Assembly (NCBI GenBank): GCA_029008095.1
Contig: JAQXJB010000009.1
Coordinates: forward strand, 1-46,364
Length of the DNA stretch: 46,364 nt
DNA from: Clostridiales bacterium
Lineage (GTDB): Bacteria; Bacillota; Clostridia; Oscillospirales; Oscillospiraceae
Direction: 5' to 3'
The notes below the pieces were generated by a model that was not told the origin of the DNA, made no database searches, and saw only the letters and a list, made by a program, of their open reading frames with translations. Numbering within the stretch: position 1 is the first letter of the stretch; the number at the start of each line of letters is the position of its first letter. Shown here in pieces: positions 7,705-16,415 of the stretch. The position numbers and the translations under genes are program-made.

Positions 7705-8127
7705 ATGGATGAAAACAGTATCAGAAAATATGCAAGCCTGATGAAAGAACTCGGGCTTACAGGGCTGGAGATAGATGAAAACGGCGGCGTTGTCCGCCTT
7801 GAAATGGGCGGCGCTGCGCCCGCCGTGATCAATCAGACTGTGCCTCAGCCCGCGGCGGCAGCTCCCGCACATGAGAGCGGCGGGAGCTGCATCAAATCCC
7901 CGATGGTCGGCGTGTTCTATGCCGGCCCTGCCGAGAATGCCGCGCCCTTTGTTAAGGTGGGCGACACCGTTCGCCGGGGCGACGTGCTGTGCATAATCGA
8001 GGCAATGAAGCTTATGAACGAGATAACCGCCGAGCAGGACGGCGTGATAACCGAGGTCTGCGCCGAAAACGGTCAGGTGGTGGATTTCGGCTGCCCGCTG
8101 TTCAGAATGAAGAAGGAGACGGTCTGA
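7705..8127 (+). CDS. accB: Biotin carboxyl carrier protein of acetyl-CoA carboxylase
   Basis: 140 aa. Carries carboxybiotin between AccC and AccAD. The C-terminal biotinyl domain holds EAMKLMNEI, with Lys102 as the biotin site, and the thumb segment FYAGPAENAAPFV. A variable Ala/Pro linker (about residues 45-60) joins it to the N-terminal part. The TGA stop shares its last base with the fabZ start (TGATG). Confidence 0.96.
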   Translation: MDENSIRKYASLMKELGLTGLEIDENGGVVRLEMGGAAPAVINQTVPQPAAAAPAHESGGSCIKSPMVGVFYAGPAENAAPFVKVGDTVRRGDVLCIIEAMKLMNEITAEQDGVITEVCAENGQVVDFGCPLFRMKKETV

Positions 8128-8546
8128 TGAACAGGGAAGAACTGATGAATATCCTGCCCCACAGAGAGGACATGCTCCTGCTGGACGAGGCTGTTCTTGA
8201 CGGCGAATTCGCCCGGGGCAAATATCATGTGCGGGGCGATGAATTTTTCCTGAGAGGACATTTTCCCGGCAACCCGGTAGTTCCCGGCGTGATACTCTGC
8301 GAGATACTCGCCCAATCCGTATGCGTTCTGCTGCAGGATAAAATGGCCGAGGGTGCCACTCCCATGTACACCGGCCTGAACAATGTGCGTTTCAAGTCTC
8401 CGGTAAAGCCCGGGGACACAATTGAGACCGAGTGCAGAATAGTGAAGAGCAAGCCGCCTTTCTATTTCGCTGAGGGTAAGGTAACCGTTGACGGAAAGCT
8501 CTGCGTAAAGGCGGAATTTTCCTTTGCGGTTCTTCAAGGAGAATAA
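8127..8546 (+). CDS. fabZ: 3-hydroxyacyl-ACP dehydratase
   Basis: 139 aa hot-dog fold enzyme that dehydrates 3-hydroxyacyl-ACP. The start at 8127 overlaps the accB stop by one base. His45 in GHFPGNPVVPGV and Glu59 form the catalytic pair with the usual 14-residue spacing. LPHREDMLLLD is typical of FabZ rather than FabA. It lies within the acc genes, as in many Firmicutes operons. Confidence 0.96.
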   Translation: MNREELMNILPHREDMLLLDEAVLDGEFARGKYHVRGDEFFLRGHFPGNPVVPGVILCEILAQSVCVLLQDKMAEGATPMYTGLNNVRFKSPVKPGDTIETECRIVKSKPPFYFAEGKVTVDGKLCVKAEFSFAVLQGE

Positions 8547-8548
8547 CA

Positions 8549-9853
8549 GTGTATTCTAAAATACTTATAGCAAACCGCGGTGAGATAGCGGTGCGCGTGA
8601 TACGGGCCTGCAAGGAGATGGGCATCGCCACTGTGGCTGTGTATTCCGAGGCGGATGCCGACGCGCTTCATGTGGCGCTGGCGGACGAAAGATACTGCAT
8701 AGGCAGCGCCCCGGCTTCTGAAAGCTATCTCAATGAGAACCGTATTATCAGCGCGGCACTGGTTTCCGGTGCTCAGGCCATCCATCCGGGCTACGGTTTC
8801 CTTTCGGAAAACGCCCACTTTGCCCGGCTTTGTGCCTCTAACGGCATTGCCTTTATCGGCCCGGAGGCGGAAACTATGGAGCGCCTGAGCGATAAAGCGG
8901 CCATAAAGCGGCTCATGTCGGAGGCGGGTCTGCCCGTCATCCCCGGCACCGAAGCTTTGCGGGACGCCGGCCACGCCCTAAAAGAGGCCGAGCGCATAGG
9001 CTACCCGGTCATGCTCAAGTCCTCCTTCGGCGGAGGCGGCAGGGGAATACGCCTTGTGAGCTCGGCGGAGGAGATGGAGTCCGCGTTCATGGCTTCCGCG
9101 GCGGAGAGTGCAGCATCCTTCGGCAAGAGCGATATATATATGGAAAAATACGTTTACCCCGCACGGCACATCGAAATACAGGTGCTTGCCGATGAGCAGG
9201 GAAACGTGGTTTGCCTGGGCGAGCGCGACTGCTCCATCCAGCGCAAGCACCAGAAGCTGATCGAGGAATCGCCGTCGCCGGCGGTATCACACGAGCAGCG
9301 GGCGGCGATTTTTGAAAAGGTAACAGCCGCCGTGAAAAGCATCGGCTACACCGGCGTGGGAACGCTGGAGTTCCTGCTGGATAAGAGCGGCAATTTCTGG
9401 TTTATGGAGATGAACGTCCGCCTGCAGGTGGAGCATACCGTCACCGAATCCCTTACGGGTATCGATCTGGTAAAGTGGCAGATACGCGTCTCAGCGGGCG
9501 TGCCGCTGAATTTCACCCAGGAGGATATCGACCTCAGCGGCTCGGCGATCGAGTGCCGAATCAATGCCAGAACCACGGGAAAGGTTGAGTTCGTCCATGT
9601 GGCGGGCGGCCCCTTCGTCCGCTTCGACAGCTATATCGTGGCCGGCACGGAAATAACGCCGTATTATGACGCCCTGCTGGGCAAGCTCATCATCTACGCC
9701 GGTTCCCGCGAGGAAGCCCTGCGAAAGATGAAGGCGGCGCTCTGCGAGATGGTGCTCTACGGCGTCGAGAATAATATTGAAGAGCAGATAGACATAGTCG
9801 GCAGCGAAAAATTCATGAGCGGCGGCTATGATTTGAGTTATTTTGAGGAATAA
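8549..9853 (+). CDS. accC: Biotin carboxylase subunit of acetyl-CoA carboxylase
   Basis: 434 aa, slightly short of the usual 445-455. The start is GTG at 8549 with AAGGAGAA upstream; no ATG precedes the conserved YSKILIANRGEIAVRVIRA. It carboxylates biotin on AccB with ATP and bicarbonate. Visible are the ATP-grasp glycine loop SSFGGGGRGIR, EKYVYPARHIEIQV and MNVRLQVEH. Confidence 0.96.
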   Translation: MYSKILIANRGEIAVRVIRACKEMGIATVAVYSEADADALHVALADERYCIGSAPASESYLNENRIISAALVSGAQAIHPGYGFLSENAHFARLCASNGIAFIGPEAETMERLSDKAAIKRLMSEAGLPVIPGTEALRDAGHALKEAERIGYPVMLKSSFGGGGRGIRLVSSAEEMESAFMASAAESAASFGKSDIYMEKYVYPARHIEIQVLADEQGNVVCLGERDCSIQRKHQKLIEESPSPAVSHEQRAAIFEKVTAAVKSIGYTGVGTLEFLLDKSGNFWFMEMNVRLQVEHTVTESLTGIDLVKWQIRVSAGVPLNFTQEDIDLSGSAIECRINARTTGKVEFVHVAGGPFVRFDSYIVAGTEITPYYDALLGKLIIYAGSREEALRKMKAALCEMVLYGVENNIEEQIDIVGSEKFMSGGYDLSYFEE

Positions 9854-9855
9854 TT

Positions 9856-10722
9856 ATGGACTTTCTCAAATTCCTGTATAAACCGAAAAACGAGCTGGAA
9901 AAGGGCGGCAGACAGGCCATGCCTGTCACGACTGCGGAGGGCGAAATAAGCAAGACCTGCCCCAACTGCCATAATCAGATACCGCTCAGCCAGCTTTGGG
10001 AGAACGATTACTGCTGCGGTGTCTGCGGACATCATTTCCGCATGGGCAGCCGCCAGCGGCTGAAATTCATTGCGGATAAGGACAGCTTTACTGAGCTTTT
10101 CGCGGATGTGGAGAGCACGGATGTGCTGGATTTTCCCGGCTATGCCAAAAAGCTGGAGACCACCCGCACCGCCTGCGGCGAGCGGGAGGGCGTTATCTGC
10201 GGCGAGGCCGAAATAGAGGGGCAGCGCTGCTGCCTGTTCATCATGGAGCCTTATTTTATGATGGGCAGCATGGGCGCGGCTGTCGGTGAGAAGATATGCC
10301 GCCTTTTTGAGTACGCCGCCGAGCGCGGTTTGCCCGTTGTTGGATATACGGTTTCCGGCGGCGCAAGGATGCAGGAGGGAATAGTATCCCTTATGCAGAT
10401 GGCGAAAACCAGCGGCGCTGTACTGCGTCACAGCGAGGCCGGTCTGCTTTACATCACCGTCCTCACCGACCCAACGACCGGCGGCGTTACCGCCAGCTTT
10501 GCTATGGAGGGCGATATCATTCTGGCCGAGCCCGGGGCTACCATCGGCTTTGCCGGGGCGCGGGTCATTGAGCAGACCACCAGAAAAAAGCTGCCTCAGG
10601 GCTTCCAGAAAGCGGAATTTCTGCTTAAGCACGGCTTCGTGGACGCTATAGTGCCCCGGAGCGAGCAGCGGGAGACTATATCACGCCTGCTGAGACTCCA
10701 CGGAGGTGGCCGCAATGTCTAA
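9856..10722 (+). CDS. accD: Acetyl-CoA carboxylase carboxyltransferase beta subunit
   Basis: 288 aa. The N-terminal zinc finger CPNCHNQ ... YCCGVCGHH (about residues 35-60) is the AccD hallmark, followed by a crotonase-fold carboxyltransferase domain with [14 protein letters not shown]. With AccA it transfers carboxyl from biotin to acetyl-CoA. GAGGAA precedes the start; the end overlaps accA by 8 nt. Confidence 0.96.
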   Translation: MDFLKFLYKPKNELEKGGRQAMPVTTAEGEISKTCPNCHNQIPLSQLWENDYCCGVCGHHFRMGSRQRLKFIADKDSFTELFADVESTDVLDFPGYAKKLETTRTACGEREGVICGEAEIEGQRCCLFIMEPYFMMGSMGAAVGEKICRLFEYAAERGLPVVGYTVSGGARMQEGIVSLMQMAKTSGAVLRHSEAGLLYITVLTDPTTGGVTASFAMEGDIILAEPGATIGFAGARVIEQTTRKKLPQGFQKAEFLLKHGFVDAIVPRSEQRETISRLLRLHGGGRNV

Positions 10723-11506
10723 AATAGCAATGGAAAGGGTCAAGCTGGCACGGGCTAACGACAGACCCACCGGCAAGGACTATATCGAAAATATTTTTGA
10801 AGATTTCTTCGAGCTTCACGGTGACCGCCGTTTCGGGGACGACCCCGCCGTCATCGGCGGCGTGGCCTCCATTGGCGGCAGACCCGTTACGGTCATCGCC
10901 ATAGAAAAGGGCCACGGCGCAAAGGAACGTATGGCGCGCAACTTCGGCGCGCCCAACCCCGAGGGCTACCGAAAGGCTCAGCGCCTTATGAAGCAGGCGG
11001 AGAAATTTCACCGCCCGGTGCTCTGCTTTGTGGATACCTCCGGCGCCTACTGCGGCGTGGAGGCCGAGGAGCGGGGACAGGGGCAAGCCATCGCCGAGAG
11101 CATTTCCCTGATGATGGGGCTGAAAACTCCTGTTATCTCCGTTCTCATCGGCGAGGGCGGCAGCGGCGGAGCTCTTGCTCTCGCAGCCTCGGATGAGGTG
11201 TGGATGCTTGAAAACGCAATCTATTCCGTCATTTCTCCCGAGGGCTGTGCCAGCATACTCTGGAAGGATTCGTCCAGAGCGGCTGACGCCGCCGAATGTC
11301 TCAAGCTGACCTCCGAGGACGCCTGCCGTCTCGGGGCGGCGGAAAAGGTGATAAGCGAGAAGGAGCTTGGTAAGGAACGCTTTTACCGGTATCTTCAGTT
11401 CGCTCTTGAAACCAAGCTAAATGAGCTCTGCGCCCTGGACTGCGCGGAGCTTACGGAGCGGCGCTATCAGCGCTTCCGTAAGATAGGAAATTGCCTGTAC
11501 ACCTAA
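10715..11506 (+). CDS. accA: Acetyl-CoA carboxylase carboxyltransferase alpha subunit
   Basis: 263 aa, the short form without the long N-terminal extension of proteobacterial AccA. Start ATG at 10715 with GGAGGT 7 nt upstream; a GTG at 10706 would overlap that ribosome site. Visible are [35 protein letters not shown] and [12 protein letters not shown]. Forms the A2B2 carboxyltransferase with AccD. Confidence 0.96.
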   Translation: MSKIAMERVKLARANDRPTGKDYIENIFEDFFELHGDRRFGDDPAVIGGVASIGGRPVTVIAIEKGHGAKERMARNFGAPNPEGYRKAQRLMKQAEKFHRPVLCFVDTSGAYCGVEAEERGQGQAIAESISLMMGLKTPVISVLIGEGGSGGALALAASDEVWMLENAIYSVISPEGCASILWKDSSRAADAAECLKLTSEDACRLGAAEKVISEKELGKERFYRYLQFALETKLNELCALDCAELTERRYQRFRKIGNCLYT

Positions 11507-11520
11507 GAAGGACGTGAAAC

Positions 11521-12753
11521 ATGAGAAGAGTTGTTATCAGCGGTATGGGCGCTGTCACTCCTGTGGGCAACAGCGTGCCGGAAATGTGGGAGAGCCTTAA
11601 AGCCGGAAAGTGCGGCATTGGCCCCATCACCCACTTTGATACCGAGAATTACAAGGTCAAGATAGCGGCCGAGGTGAAGGATTTCGACCCCCGGCAGTAC
11701 ATGGAAAAGCTGGATGTGCTCCACTCCGACCTTTATACCCAATATGCCGTGGCAGCCGCCGTTCAGGCCATTGAGGACAGCGGCGTTATCGGCACCGCTC
11801 CCGCGGAGCGCATCGGCACATATATCGGCACTGGCATCGGCGGCATCGGAACGCTTATAACGGAGCATAACAAGCTCCTTGAAAAGGGGCCGAAGAAGGT
11901 CTCGCCCTATTTCGTGCCCATGATGATAGCTAATATGGCTTCCGGCAGCGTGGCTATCCGCTACGGCTTCAAAGGCCCCGCCATGCCTATGGTCACGGCC
12001 TGCGCCTCCGGCAGCAACGCCATCGGCGAGGCACTGAGGGTAATTCGTCACGGTTACGCCGACATAATGATAGCCGGCGGCGCGGAGGCGGCCATAAACG
12101 GACTGTCGCTGGCTGGATTTACCAATATGCAGGCCCTTTCGACCTCCGAGGATCCCCTCGCAGCCTCTCTTCCCTTTGATATCCGCCGCGCCGGCTTCGT
12201 AATGGGTGAAGGTGCGGGCATTCTGGTGCTGGAGGAATATGAGCACGCAAAGGCACGCGGAGCTAAGATATACGCCGAGCTCTGCGGATATGGCTCCACC
12301 TGCGACGCTTATCATATGACCGCCCCCCATCCCGAAGGAGAGGGCGGCGCGCGGGCCATTGCCGACGCGTTCAGAGAAAGCGGCGTGGACACGGATAAAA
12401 TATACGTCAACGCCCACGGAACGGGCACACCTATGAACGATAAGATAGAGACCGCTGCTATCAAGCAGGCGCTGGGCGAGGAGCGGGCGCGGAAGGCGCT
12501 TATCAGCTCCACCAAGTCCATGACCGGCCATATGCTGGGCGCGGCGGGCGCCGTGGAGGCCATCGTGTCTGCGCTGGTGCTTAAGGAAGGCATAGTCCCG
12601 CCCACCATCGGCCTGACCCAGCCCGACCCTGAGTGCAATCTGGACTACGTTCCCCTTACGGCGAGAAACGCGGATGTAGAGCTGGCGCTCTCCACCTCCC
12701 TCGGCTTCGGCGGACATAACGCATGCCTTGCTTTCAAAAAGGCGGAAGGATAA
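11521..12753 (+). CDS. fabF: 3-oxoacyl-ACP synthase II (first copy)
   Basis: 410 aa condensing enzyme of thiolase fold that elongates acyl-ACP with malonyl-ACP. Catalytic triad Cys161 (TACASGSNAIGEA), His299 (NAHGTGTPMND) and His337 (SMTGHMLGAAGA). Starts 14 nt after accA with AAGGA upstream. In many Firmicutes fabF lies between fabG and accB; here it is at the end and is followed by a paralogue. Confidence 0.95.
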   Translation: MRRVVISGMGAVTPVGNSVPEMWESLKAGKCGIGPITHFDTENYKVKIAAEVKDFDPRQYMEKLDVLHSDLYTQYAVAAAVQAIEDSGVIGTAPAERIGTYIGTGIGGIGTLITEHNKLLEKGPKKVSPYFVPMMIANMASGSVAIRYGFKGPAMPMVTACASGSNAIGEALRVIRHGYADIMIAGGAEAAINGLSLAGFTNMQALSTSEDPLAASLPFDIRRAGFVMGEGAGILVLEEYEHAKARGAKIYAELCGYGSTCDAYHMTAPHPEGEGGARAIADAFRESGVDTDKIYVNAHGTGTPMNDKIETAAIKQALGEERARKALISSTKSMTGHMLGAAGAVEAIVSALVLKEGIVPPTIGLTQPDPECNLDYVPLTARNADVELALSTSLGFGGHNACLAFKKAEG

Positions 12754-12756
12754 AAG

Positions 12757-13965
12757 ATGAAAAAGAAAATCGTTATCAGCGGTATGGGTGCGGTCACGCC
12801 CATTGGTATCGGCGTGGAGAATTATTGGGAAGCCCTGCTGCGGGGCAACTGCGGCATTGTCAAGGTAAAGCGAGTTCCGCCCGAGACCCTGCCCGTGCCT
12901 TACGCGGGCGAGGTCAAGGATTATCGTCCAAAGGACTATTTAAGCTCACGCCTGGCCGCCGACCTTGATACCTTCCAGCAGTTTGCGTATATAGCGGCGG
13001 AGGAAGCTCTTAAGGACTGCGGCATGGAGCCGGAGTCTGAGCGCGTGGGCATAGTAATGGGCTCCGCCCTCAACGGCATTTCCCTCACTGGCGAGACCCA
13101 GAAGGCTGCCGATGAAGGCGGCGATAAGCAGATAGGCCCCCGGCTCATGTCCAAGGTGATGGGCAATATGGCGGCTGCGCTGTTTTCCATAAACCACGGT
13201 ATAAACGGCCCGAGCCTCAGCGTCAGCACCGCCTGCTCCTCCGGCGGCGACGCCATCGTCACCGCCTGTATGCTCCTTGAGAGCGGCGCGGCGGATGCCA
13301 TGATAGTAATGGCGGGCGAAGCCCCGGTATGCGCGCTGACCTCCCACAGCCTTTTCAAGGCCGGGGCGATGTCCAAAACCGGCAGCAGCCGTCCCTTTGA
13401 TAAGAACCGCGACGGCTTCGTCATGGGCGAGGGCGGCGGCGCGTTGGTGCTTGAGACCGAGGAGCACGCGCTGGCACGCGGCGCACGTATCCACGCAGAG
13501 CTGCTGGGCTTCGGCAATAATAACGATGCCTTCCACCCGGTTTCTCCCGCTCCCGGCGGCGAGGGCGCGGTGCGCTGCATGCGCATGGCACTGGAAAAGG
13601 CGGGTCTTACGCCATGGGATATAGGCTACGTCAACGCCCACGGCACCGCCACCATCAAGGGCGATGAGGCGGAGAACGCCGCCATCAACACCGTTTTCGG
13701 CGACTATCCCGTCCCGGTCAGCTCCACCAAGGGCGCCACCGGACACATGATGGGAGCGGGCGGCGTCACCGAGGTGATTGCCTGCGTAAAGGCCGTACAG
13801 ACCGGATGGCTCCCTCCTAACATAAATTTTGAGGCCCCGCAGGAGAATTTCGACCTGAACATAGTGGCCAATAAGCCCGTGAAAAGCCATATTCGTGCCG
13901 CCATGTCCAACGCTTTCGGATTCGGCGGACAGAATTCCAGCATTATCGTGGGAAAATACGAATAA
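12757..13965 (+). CDS. 3-oxoacyl-ACP synthase, FabF-like (second copy)
   Basis: 402 aa paralogue of the preceding gene, starting 3 nt after it. The triad is intact: Cys160 (TACSSGGDAIV), His295 (NAHGTATIKGDE) and His330 (GATGHMMGAGG). The mid-protein gatekeeper and substrate segments differ clearly (AALNGISLTGE, GEAPVCALTSHSLFKAGAMS), so it probably has a different chain preference, possibly KAS I-like, rather than being a simple recent duplicate. Last gene of the operon, before a strong terminator. Confidence 0.92.
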   Translation: MKKKIVISGMGAVTPIGIGVENYWEALLRGNCGIVKVKRVPPETLPVPYAGEVKDYRPKDYLSSRLAADLDTFQQFAYIAAEEALKDCGMEPESERVGIVMGSALNGISLTGETQKAADEGGDKQIGPRLMSKVMGNMAAALFSINHGINGPSLSVSTACSSGGDAIVTACMLLESGAADAMIVMAGEAPVCALTSHSLFKAGAMSKTGSSRPFDKNRDGFVMGEGGGALVLETEEHALARGARIHAELLGFGNNNDAFHPVSPAPGGEGAVRCMRMALEKAGLTPWDIGYVNAHGTATIKGDEAENAAINTVFGDYPVPVSSTKGATGHMMGAGGVTEVIACVKAVQTGWLPPNINFEAPQENFDLNIVANKPVKSHIRAAMSNAFGFGGQNSSIIVGKYE

Positions 13966-13971
13966 AACAAC

Positions 13972-14012
13972 AGCGCGGTAGAAACCATGACATTTCTACC
14001 GCGCTTATATTT
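13972..14012 (+). terminator. Terminator of the fatty acid operon
   Basis: 13-bp perfect stem (13972-13984 with 13993-14005), 8-nt loop, then TATATTTTC. It separates the operon from the convergent DGR-target-like gene. Confidence 0.85.
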
Positions 14013-14040
14013 TCAATGTTTGGGACTTTCGGAGAATTCA

Positions 14041-14054
14041 TGCTCAGCGGAGCA
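14041..14054 (-). other. Small hairpin just after the DGR-target-like gene
   Basis: TGCTC-AGCG-GAGCA on the plus strand gives a 5-bp stem and 4-nt loop, starting 8 nt past the stop codon of the minus-strand gene. DGR variable repeats are often followed closely by a DNA hairpin or cruciform needed for homing, so this is noted as a candidate. The stem is short and could be chance. Confidence 0.4.
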
Positions 14055-14061
14055 ATAACCG

Positions 14062-15126
14062 TCACAGCTCCACAAAGGCGCAGCGAAACCCGATATCAGG
14101 GAAGATGAACCGCCGTGAGTCGCGGGTATAAAGATGGAACATACCGGCAGTCTCACCGTCATACCATGAGCCGCCCCGGATGGCCATGCGTTCGCCGTTA
14201 TTGCGGGCGAAGATAAGCTCCTGGCTTTCGTGACCCTCGGGAGGATAAAGTCCCAGCTTTATGAGCAGCGGATGGGCGGAAAGTCCATCGGCGCAGCCGA
14301 GCTGAGAGATGGGCAGGCAGGTGTAGCCGTAGTCGCCGTCCCGCTCCGCGCCGGTGTACTGCCGATGCTCGATTTTGGTGTTCAGCCGCAGACCGGTGGG
14401 TACGATGGCTGACGTTTTCACGTCATTACCGTCCCGCTCGCCGTCATACTTGTAGGTATCGCCGCCGGGGGCGACAAGCTCGCCTGCCGGGGTAACGGCC
14501 CGCCAATAGGGGCTGCCGGCAGACTCGTCAATGTTCAGAGCGCTGTCATTATCGGGAATTATCTGTATCTCGCCGTCCACTATGCGCAGACCGGCGACCA
14601 TATCCCATACGTTGCCCACAAGGTCATATATGCCGTCGGCTGTACCGTCATGGGTCCACGATGCGGGGCCGCTGCCCGTGAGTGTACGTCCCTCGGGCGG
14701 GATATTGGGGAAGCTCACGGGGAGCCGTTCGCCCTTTTCCTCCGGGTGGCGAACGTCGCAGCCCGCCTTGGTGTTGCCGTGGGGAAGTATTCCGTTTTTG
14801 CGGCACCAATGAGCCAGCGCCATCCACTCGGCGTTGGTCAGCAGATGCCAGCCCCTGCCCTTGCGGGCGCAGGCGGCGCGGGCTTCATCGTAATTTACGG
14901 AGTGAGCAGGGTCACGCAGGGGCAGAGAGTATGCGCGGTCATATTCTATGACGTTGAGATATTTGCTTATGTAGATGCAGTCAACCGTCTTGCCGCCCAC
15001 GATAAAGGCGGGGAAAACGCTGTCCTCTCCGCCCTCGTAAACATCGGACCATTTGAAGCGGGGGATGCGCACCATTACGGAGGGCAGACCGAGGTCGTCG
15101 GTGAGAATTACGTTCTCAAAAGACAT
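14062..15126 (-). CDS. FGE/SUMF1-fold protein resembling phage DGR variable (target) proteins
   Basis: 354 aa, ATG at 15126 with GGGAGGA upstream. Conserved segments are GRGWHLLTNAEWMALAHWCRKNG, broken here as GRGWHLLTNAEW (about residues 90-102) and ALAHWC, then TGSGPASWTHDGTADGIYDL, GNVWDMVAGL and the C-terminal RGGSWYDG ... IGFRCAFVEL. This order matches the C-type-lectin-like targets of diversity-generating retroelements in gut phages and bacteria, as I recall the family. The last 35 residues align without gaps to the variable region, and the positions usually templated by AAY read TAT, GAC, ACT, CAT, TAT, CGC, GAC, TTC, TTC, CCT, GAT, all ending in C or T. No signal peptide is visible. 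No reverse transcriptase or template repeat is in the window. Its role is likely ligand binding, not sulfatase maturation. Confidence 0.8.
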   Translation of the reverse strand: MSFENVILTDDLGLPSVMVRIPRFKWSDVYEGGEDSVFPAFIVGGKTVDCIYISKYLNVIEYDRAYSLPLRDPAHSVNYDEARAACARKGRGWHLLTNAEWMALAHWCRKNGILPHGNTKAGCDVRHPEEKGERLPVSFPNIPPEGRTLTGSGPASWTHDGTADGIYDLVGNVWDMVAGLRIVDGEIQIIPDNDSALNIDESAGSPYWRAVTPAGELVAPGGDTYKYDGERDGNDVKTSAIVPTGLRLNTKIEHRQYTGAERDGDYGYTCLPISQLGCADGLSAHPLLIKLGLYPPEGHESQELIFARNNGERMAIRGGSWYDGETAGMFHLYTRDSRRFIFPDIGFRCAFVEL

Positions 15127-15484
15127 AAAAATCCTCCCTTTCCCAGATGGTGACGCGCAGCTTATCGGTGTCCAGCGGCTTTGCGGCCTTATACATTTTC
15201 GGAAAGCCGATGTCGTCCGCTTCGCCGAAGGTGTACTCCAATTCGATTGGGGGGATATCTATCTCGGCGGCCAGGCGGCGGGCCGTACCGAGAATAAGCA
15301 TGCCGAATTCATTCTCCCCCACCTCAAGATGAACCGGGAAGCTGCGGCGGTATTTGTCAATATCGATGGACAGCTCACCCTCGCGGAAGCTGAGAACGGT
15401 GCCGCAAAGAGAGCAGGAGACAGAACTGAGGGGATATTCGTATGGGCCGGAGCTGCGCTCGGCGGTTTTGCGTATTATTTCCAT
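15116..15484 (-). CDS. Hypothetical 122-aa protein coupled to the DGR-target-like gene
   Basis: Starts at 15484 with GGAGG 5 nt upstream and overlaps the following gene by 11 nt, so the two are probably translated together. The sequence is soluble and beta-rich in appearance, with CSLCG near residue 24 and the C-terminal DTDKLRVTIWEREDFYVF. It is not the four-helix Avd accessory protein of DGRs as far as I can judge. I do not recognise the family; the coupling suggests an assembly partner or chaperone of the FGE-fold protein. Confidence 0.7.
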   Translation of the reverse strand: MEIIRKTAERSSGPYEYPLSSVSCSLCGTVLSFREGELSIDIDKYRRSFPVHLEVGENEFGMLILGTARRLAAEIDIPPIELEYTFGEADDIGFPKMYKAAKPLDTDKLRVTIWEREDFYVF

Positions 15485-15508
15485 GACGCCTCCTTCATTC
15501 TTGCAATG

Positions 15509-16315
15509 CTATCTGCCAAGATGATCCAGCATGATCTGGCGGGCCTTTTCACTCAGGTCTGCTGTGGTTTCGGCGGCAACGGTTTCCGCGTCGAAAACAC
15601 GGTGTATGACAAGCTTTACCCGGGTGCTGCGCAGGGGGAACCGGTGCATGATATTTTCCGCGCCCTCTATGGTTGCTACCACAACAGGCGCTTTGGCGCG
15701 CTGCGCTATTTTGAACGCGCCGTTGCGGAACGGGAGCATATTGCCGTCCCTTGTGCGGGTGCCCTCTGGATATATTCCCATTGATGTGATATCACGCTTC
15801 ATGTAGTCCGCTGCCTTGAGTATGGTCTTGAGAGCTGCGCGGTTATTCTCCCTGTCAATGGAAAGAAAGAAATCCTGACTGATGAGCTGGGCGGCGATGG
15901 GTATTTTGAAGATACTGGGCTTGGCAATGAAGGAGATCCCGTACCGGCGAAGTGCCACGATCGTAACCAGAGGGTCGAAGCCTGAGCGGTGATTGCATAC
16001 CAGCAGCCAGCGAGTATCGCGGGGGATAAGTTCCTCGCCCACAAGCTCAGGCTTGACGCGGAAGATGCTCAGCAGCAGCCCAATAGTGAAGGTCACGAGA
16101 GAATGGTAAAAGGGACTGCGGGCGTCCCTCTCTTTTTTTGTGTTTGTAAAAAGACATATGATGAGAAGAAAAATGACATAAAGCAGCAGGGCGGCGATGA
16201 AGAAACCGATAAAGAGCAGCGGTACGCACCAGAGATATTCAGGCCAGCCCATATCGGAAAAGCCGCAGAAAAACGCCGTGGCGGCGAGGCCGAGCAGCAC
16301 GAAAGGAAAAAGCAT
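15509..16315 (-). CDS. plsC: 1-acyl-sn-glycerol-3-phosphate acyltransferase family protein
   Basis: 268 aa from ATG at 16315, chosen because GGAG lies 9 nt upstream; the frame is open to 16495, but upstream Met codons fall at or before the promoter. Two hydrophobic segments at about residues 1-18 and 28-56 anchor it in the membrane. The acyltransferase signature H109-x4-D114 (NHRSGFDPL) and the later YPEGTRTRDG motif are present. It acylates lysophosphatidate in phospholipid synthesis, using chains made by the nearby fab operon. Confidence 0.85.
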   Translation of the reverse strand: MLFPFVLLGLAATAFFCGFSDMGWPEYLWCVPLLFIGFFIAALLLYVIFLLIICLFTNTKKERDARSPFYHSLVTFTIGLLLSIFRVKPELVGEELIPRDTRWLLVCNHRSGFDPLVTIVALRRYGISFIAKPSIFKIPIAAQLISQDFFLSIDRENNRAALKTILKAADYMKRDITSMGIYPEGTRTRDGNMLPFRNGAFKIAQRAKAPVVVATIEGAENIMHRFPLRSTRVKLVIHRVFDAETVAAETTADLSEKARQIMLDHLGR

Positions 16316-16415
16316 ATAGTTCATCTCCATAGTATATTTATTATAATGTAACATTTTTGGCAATGCGCTGTCAATCTTATAGATGGTCTGCTTTGCCTGA
16401 GAAGGATGATTTGCT

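Noticed and set aside
13966-16400. Degenerate prophage around the DGR-target-like gene
   Set aside because: No integrase, tail, capsid, lysis or attachment-site sequences are visible; the flanks are a fab terminator and plsC.
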